Assembly (NCBI GenBank): GCA_035267045.1
Contig: DATFMH010000181.1
Location: forward strand, 1-17,269
Direction of reading: 5' to 3'
DNA length: 17,269 bases
Origin: DATFMH01 sp035267045
GTDB lineage: Bacteria > Bacteroidota > Rhodothermia > Balneolales > DATFMH01
This document shows, piece after piece, positions 13,971 to 17,269 of the stretch. The number at the start of each line of letters is the position of its first letter. Positions within the stretch are counted from its first letter, which is position 1. The notes below the pieces were generated by a model, which saw only the letters and a list, made by a program, of their open reading frames with translations, ran no database searches and had not been told where the DNA came from. The position numbers and the translations under genes are program-made.

Positions 13971-16022
13971 TTAAACACTTTCTTCTTTCCTTTTAACCAA
14001 CGTCAAAATGGTATACATTGCCACGGTCTCTTCCCGTTGATTCAGGACTTCCACATCCCAGGCGACGACACCGGTGGCATATTGGTCATCTTCCCTTTTG
14101 GGTTTGGTTGTTTTTCGTTTGACAGTAAGTTTAGCCTGGATGGTGTCACCGATTTTTACGGGTTCGATGAAGCGCAATCCTTCAAGGCCATAATTTGCCA
14201 GAACAGGGCCGGGCGCGGGATCAACAAACAACCCCGCGGCAGCGGAAAGTACAAAATAACCATGGGCTACGCGTTCTTTGAACAAAGAATCGCGGGCAGC
14301 TATATCATCAAAATGAGCATAGAAATGATCACCGCTCAGGCATCCAAAATTTACGATATCCGCTTCGGTCACGGTTCTGCGGTAGGTGGTATGTGTTTCA
14401 CCGATCTGCAACTCATCAAAATATTTCCGGAAAGGATGAATCGGGGTTTCAATCTGTTTGGCTCCTTTCAGATACACATTGCATATCCTGGCTAATGTAG
14501 TCGGCGAGCCTTGCAGGGCAACACGCTGCATATAATGGAGGATACCCCGGATGCCACCCATTTCTTCACCTCCGCCGGCCCTTCCCGGTCCACCATGCGT
14601 AAGATGGGGCAGGGGAGAACCATGTCCTGTCGATTCTTTTGCACTGTCACGATTAATAATCATAAGTCGACCATGGTACGGTGCAATGCCCATAGCTATT
14701 TCAATGGCTGCATCATCATCATTAGTAAAAATGGATCCCACGAGACTTCCGTGACCTTTGTTGGCAAGCGATATCGCCTGCGGTAAATCTTTGTATGGCA
14801 TAACAGTACTTACCGGACCAAAGGCTTCTATTTCGTGCGGCTCATCATATTTGAAAGGCTCTTTATTGTAAAGAAGAACCGGAGAACAGAAGGCTCCTTT
14901 TTTGACATTTGCATCGACATATTTGGGTTCTTTCTCTTCGTAAACAACTTCGGATGTTGATTTCAGTTTATCGATATTTCGTTGCAAACGTTCCTGTTGA
15001 TCTTTACTTGCCAAAGATCCCATTCGAACGCCATGAGCATCGGGTTTGCCAATTCCTACTCCGGATAGTCGTTTTTTAAGAGCATCAATCACATCATCCA
15101 CTTTGTCTTCAGGAACGATTGCTCGTCGGATAGCCGTACATTTTTGGCCGGCTTTAACCGTCATTTCGTTGGCGACTTCGCGTATAAAAAATTTAAATTC
15201 GTCCATTTCGGGTGTAACATCAGGTCCCAGGATGGAACAGTTTAATGAGTCCGTTTCAAGGTTTACATGAACGGATTTTTCAATAACATTAGGGTGAGAG
15301 CTGATTTTCTTACCGGTGCCGGCGGATCCGGTAAACGAAATAACGTCCTGACTATCCAGGTGATCTAATAAATCGCCGGGTACGTCAGCGGCGATAAATT
15401 GAATGGAGCCCTCCGGGAAAATCCCAGACTCAATCATTGATTCGAATACACTTGCGGCGAGATATGAGCCAATTGGAGATGGTTTGATGATCGCCGGCAT
15501 GCCGGCTGCAATCGTCGGACCCAGTTTTTCGAGCATTCCCCAGCAGGGGAAATTGAACGCATTAATATGGACGGCAACGCCTTCACGAGGGACATAAATG
15601 TGTTGTCCAACGAAAGTCCCTTTCTTAGAAAGCATTTCCATATTACCATCTACATAGAATTTCTCATTTTGCATCTCCCGACGTGCTTTGCTTGAGGTAA
15701 TAAAAAGGGTGCTTATTCCACCATCAATATCGATCCATGTATCTGTTTTAGTCGCACCGGTATGAGAAGAAAGCTTATAGAATTCCTTCTTATGGGCCAT
15801 GAGATATTTGGCCATCTCTTTGAGCATAAGTGCTCGTTCATGAATAGTAAATTGCCGGAGATTTGGTCCGCCCACGGTACGGGCATAGTCTGCCATCCCT
15901 TTATAATCGAGACCGTCGGTGGAGAATTCGGCAACTACCTCACCGGTTACGGCATCGAGTAATGCTTTCCTGGTACCGCTTCCAGTAACCCATTGACCTT
16001 TAGCGTAATTTCGTACTTCCAT
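13971..16022 (-). CDS. paaZ: Bifunctional oxepin-CoA hydrolase / 3-oxo-5,6-dehydrosuberyl-CoA semialdehyde dehydrogenase (PaaZ)
   Basis: PaaZ opens the oxepin-CoA ring and oxidises the resulting aldehyde in aerobic phenylacetate degradation. The 683 residues match the family (E. coli about 681). The N-terminal aldehyde dehydrogenase domain (about 1-520) shows NAFNFPCWGMLEKLGPTIAAG (154-174), FTGSAGTGKKI (230-240), the catalytic pair Glu256 (VNLETDSLN) and Cys295 (GQKCTA), and EIEAFGPVSTV (397-407). The C-terminal MaoC-like hydratase domain (about 530-683) carries CLSGDHFYAH with the hydratase dyad Asp565 and His570. All catalytic residues are intact, so the enzyme should be active. The start at 16022 is supported by a perfect AAGGAGG seven bases upstream. 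The gene sits downstream of a paaY-like gene in a minus-strand cluster. Other paa genes (paaABCE, paaK) are not in the window and may lie upstream, beyond 17269. Confidence 0.96.
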   Translation of the reverse strand: MEVRNYAKGQWVTGSGTRKALLDAVTGEVVAEFSTDGLDYKGMADYARTVGGPNLRQFTIHERALMLKEMAKYLMAHKKEFYKLSSHTGATKTDTWIDIDGGISTLFITSSKARREMQNEKFYVDGNMEMLSKKGTFVGQHIYVPREGVAVHINAFNFPCWGMLEKLGPTIAAGMPAIIKPSPIGSYLAASVFESMIESGIFPEGSIQFIAADVPGDLLDHLDSQDVISFTGSAGTGKKISSHPNVIEKSVHVNLETDSLNCSILGPDVTPEMDEFKFFIREVANEMTVKAGQKCTAIRRAIVPEDKVDDVIDALKKRLSGVGIGKPDAHGVRMGSLASKDQQERLQRNIDKLKSTSEVVYEEKEPKYVDANVKKGAFCSPVLLYNKEPFKYDEPHEIEAFGPVSTVMPYKDLPQAISLANKGHGSLVGSIFTNDDDAAIEIAMGIAPYHGRLMIINRDSAKESTGHGSPLPHLTHGGPGRAGGGEEMGGIRGILHYMQRVALQGSPTTLARICNVYLKGAKQIETPIHPFRKYFDELQIGETHTTYRRTVTEADIVNFGCLSGDHFYAHFDDIAARDSLFKERVAHGYFVLSAAAGLFVDPAPGPVLANYGLEGLRFIEPVKIGDTIQAKLTVKRKTTKPKREDDQYATGVVAWDVEVLNQREETVAMYTILTLVKRKEESV

Positions 16023-16029
16023 GTATTAA

Positions 16030-16036
16030 CCTCCTT
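16030..16036 (-). promoter_or_regulatory. Strong Shine-Dalgarno site for PaaZ
   Basis: AAGGAGG on the minus strand ends seven bases before the PaaZ ATG. Such a full anti-16S match is uncommon in Bacteroidota, where initiation is usually less dependent on this site. It fixes the start codon and suggests efficient translation. None of the other genes here shows a comparable site. Confidence 0.8.
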
Positions 16037-16136
16037 AAAAAAGTGACCACAGACTATGGACGACAGACGACCTTTATCAATAGCCGGTTGTTGTTCAAAG
16101 CCTAAATATTTTTTTTCTAATTTTAAATGTGATTTT

Positions 16137-16184
16137 CTCAATAACCTAATAACTCAATAACCTAATTAAACTTAGTAACTCAAT
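16137..16184 (+). repeat. AT-rich octamer repeat between PaaZ and PaaY genes
   Basis: Six 8-bp units follow each other: CTCAATAA, CCTAATAA, CTCAATAA, CCTAATTA, AACTTAGT, AACTCAAT. The same words flank the four-helix-bundle gene (16792-16825 and 17211-17242). The tract overlaps the PaaY stop codon by a few bases. Confidence 0.9.
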
Positions 16185-16785
16185 CTCTCCTCGTTTCACC
16201 CCATGTTTTATAATCGTGTTTCATGATGTCTTCCCGGTTTTTCGGCTCCTTTCGTAATGGCTCACAGGCTTTAAGAGTCTCGTGCAATTCTTTGGGAAGT
16301 GATTGATAGATTTTTGTGCCTTCCGTTTTCCATACGAGCATCTCATCAGATACATCTTTTACTATTTTAGCCGGGTTACCAACTACTACTTTCCGATTTG
16401 GAATATTCATTCCTTCCGGGACAAAACAAAGAGCGCCGATGATCGTGTTGTCACCTATTTCAACATTATCCATGACCACGGCATTCATACCTATCATACA
16501 GTTTTTCCCAATATGAGAGCCGTGGACGATAGAACCGTGCCCCATATGAGCTCCTTCTTCCAGAATAACGGTCACACCCGGAAACATATGGATCGTGCAA
16601 TTTTCCTGTACATTACACCCATCTTTAATTACAATTTTTCCCCAATCACCCCGGATAGCCGCTCCCGGACCAATATATACGTTTTTACCGATGATAACAT
16701 TACCCGTCACCGCCGCATTGGGATGAATAAACGCGGATTCGTGGATTACAGGCTTGTAGCCCTTGAATGAGAATATGTTTGGCAT
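16180..16785 (-). CDS. paaY: PaaY-like gamma-carbonic-anhydrase-fold hexapeptide-repeat protein
   Basis: This 201-residue left-handed beta-helix protein is the usual length of PaaY (about 196). Hexapeptide repeats run from about residue 14 to 120 (HPNAAVTGNVIIGKNVYIGPGAAIRGDWG and onward). The gamma-carbonic-anhydrase metal ligands are in place as His66 (TIHMFPG), His83 and His88 (GAHMGHGSIVHG), with Arg45, Asp47 and Gln60 as the accompanying active-site residues. A C-terminal helix region (about 145-201) follows. In E. coli the homologue is a thioesterase that rescues stalled CoA adducts formed during phenylacetate breakdown. The position upstream of paaZ supports that role over a general carbonic anhydrase. 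The downstream gap to paaZ is 157 bases and is filled with micro-repeats, so close translational coupling is unlikely. Confidence 0.9.
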   Translation of the reverse strand: MPNIFSFKGYKPVIHESAFIHPNAAVTGNVIIGKNVYIGPGAAIRGDWGKIVIKDGCNVQENCTIHMFPGVTVILEEGAHMGHGSIVHGSHIGKNCMIGMNAVVMDNVEIGDNTIIGALCFVPEGMNIPNRKVVVGNPAKIVKDVSDEMLVWKTEGTKIYQSLPKELHETLKACEPLRKEPKNREDIMKHDYKTWGETRRD

Positions 16786-16791
16786 GGTGAA

Positions 16792-16825
16792 GTTATTAAG
16801 TGTATTGAGTTATTAGGAGTTACCC
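16792..16825 (-). repeat. AT-rich octamer repeat, inner flank of the four-helix-bundle gene
   Basis: On the minus strand the tract reads GGGTAACT, CCTAATAA, CTCAATAC, ACTTAATA, AC. It begins inside the last codons and stop of the four-helix-bundle gene (its residues GNS are encoded here) and runs almost to the PaaY start codon. It is inverted relative to the copy at 17211-17242. Confidence 0.85.
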
Positions 16826-17181
16826 TTTTGCTTTTTTAAATAAGCTATGTAACCATTTAGAATTTTTAAGCATTGAAAAATTTTCATTTTAATAGAATTA
16901 TACTGAGTCTCATTTATTAAGTTTTCATCAAGAGCGCATATTAAGTGATCGTATGTTTCATAAAGAGATCCACGAGCCTGTCGACAAAAATGTATATTTT
17001 CCTGATAATGAAAACGACCAAAACCTTCTGCTATATTTGCTGATAAAGATCTTGAAGATCTAATAATTTGATTAGTCAGACGATATCTTTCAATATCAGG
17101 GAATGTTTTGGCAATCTTTGATATATTTATTCTTAATTCTCTGGCAGATTTCCATGCCTCTAAATCTTCAAAACTTGTCAT
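16813..17181 (-). CDS. Four-helix-bundle protein (TIGR02436 / S23-like family)
   Basis: This 122-residue protein belongs to the four-helix-bundle family first described from intervening sequences in 23S rRNA genes and related to the Avd accessory protein of diversity-generating retroelements. The signature is clear: FEDLEAWKSARELRINISKIAKTFP (4-28), YRLTNQIIRSSRSLSANIAEGFGR (33-56) and FCRQARGSLYETYDHL (65-80). It is usually a basic, nucleic-acid-binding pentamer of unknown cellular role. No reverse transcriptase or rRNA gene is nearby, so it is neither a retroelement accessory nor an rRNA insert here. The coding region is visibly more AT-rich than the adjacent PaaY and PaaZ genes. It is bracketed by inverted octamer repeats, and its last residues are encoded by one of them, as in the DUF559 module. 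Confidence 0.92.
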   Translation of the reverse strand: MTSFEDLEAWKSARELRINISKIAKTFPDIERYRLTNQIIRSSRSLSANIAEGFGRFHYQENIHFCRQARGSLYETYDHLICALDENLINETQYNSIKMKIFQCLKILNGYIAYLKKQKGNS

Positions 17182-17210
17182 AATGAAATTAAATTCCCAA
17201 ATCGTGAACC

Positions 17211-17242
17211 CTTAATAACTTAATAACCTAATAACTCAATAA
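17211..17242 (+). repeat. AT-rich octamer repeat, outer flank of the four-helix-bundle gene
   Basis: Four 8-bp units follow each other: CTTAATAA, CTTAATAA, CCTAATAA, CTCAATAA. The tract lies about 30 bases upstream of the four-helix-bundle start and is inverted relative to 16792-16825. It shares words with 16137-16184. Confidence 0.92.
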
Positions 17243-17269
17243 CTTTACATACGTTTTCATCTTTGTGCC

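Noticed and set aside
14037..14786. Long plus-strand frames antisense to PaaZ
   Set aside because: They are shadows of the PaaZ coding frame, which has all catalytic residues intact.
16813..17181. Four-helix-bundle protein as part of a diversity-generating retroelement
   Set aside because: No reverse transcriptase, template repeat or variable repeat is visible in the window.

Overview
The window looks like a chromosomal segment of a member of the Bacteroidota. The evidence is a SusC/SusD outer-membrane pair, lipoprotein signals, a C-terminal Phe on the TonB-dependent barrel, moderate-to-low GC, and the kinds of small mobile-looking genes and intergenic micro-repeats common in that phylum. 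A genus cannot be named from this sequence. A phenylacetate-type catabolic cluster suggests an organism that can use aromatic compounds, probably aerobic or facultative.

Region 1 (1-8028, + strand) is a polysaccharide utilization locus: a 5'-truncated susC, a susD with an unusual PDZ-like insertion, a GH3 beta-glucosidase and a GH144/DUF2329-type lipoprotein glucanase. The GH144 plus GH3 pairing suggests beta-1,2-glucan as substrate: the lipoprotein endo-enzyme cuts the chain, SusCD binds and imports oligosaccharides, and the exported GH3 trims them to glucose. A probable terminator separates susD from the two hydrolase genes.

Region 2 (8029-10137) is gene-poor. It holds a tandem array of about 187-bp units, each containing a 118-bp near-palindrome, then a HAD-family phosphatase gene. 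A short remnant of the N-terminus of an FGGY sugar kinase follows that gene.

Region 3 (10138-17269, all genes on the - strand) is a phenylacetate-type catabolic neighbourhood. In transcription order it carries a four-helix-bundle protein, a PaaY-like gamma-carbonic-anhydrase-fold thioesterase, the bifunctional PaaZ ring-opening enzyme, a DUF559 endonuclease-like gene, an enoyl-CoA hydratase/isomerase, a broken GIY-YIG nuclease gene and a class V aminotransferase / cysteine-desulfurase-like enzyme.

The most striking pattern is in the gaps of region 3. Three different tiny genes (four-helix bundle, DUF559, GIY-YIG) sit between metabolic genes, and each is bracketed by its own repeat family: octamer AT-rich repeats, a 31-32-bp GC-rich inverted repeat, and GTCAT(C/T)GCGAG-type repeats respectively. 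The DUF559 reading frame runs into its own repeat and then into a heptamer microsatellite. These look like minimal repeat-plus-protein modules that use intergenic spaces. This is an inference to test comparatively.
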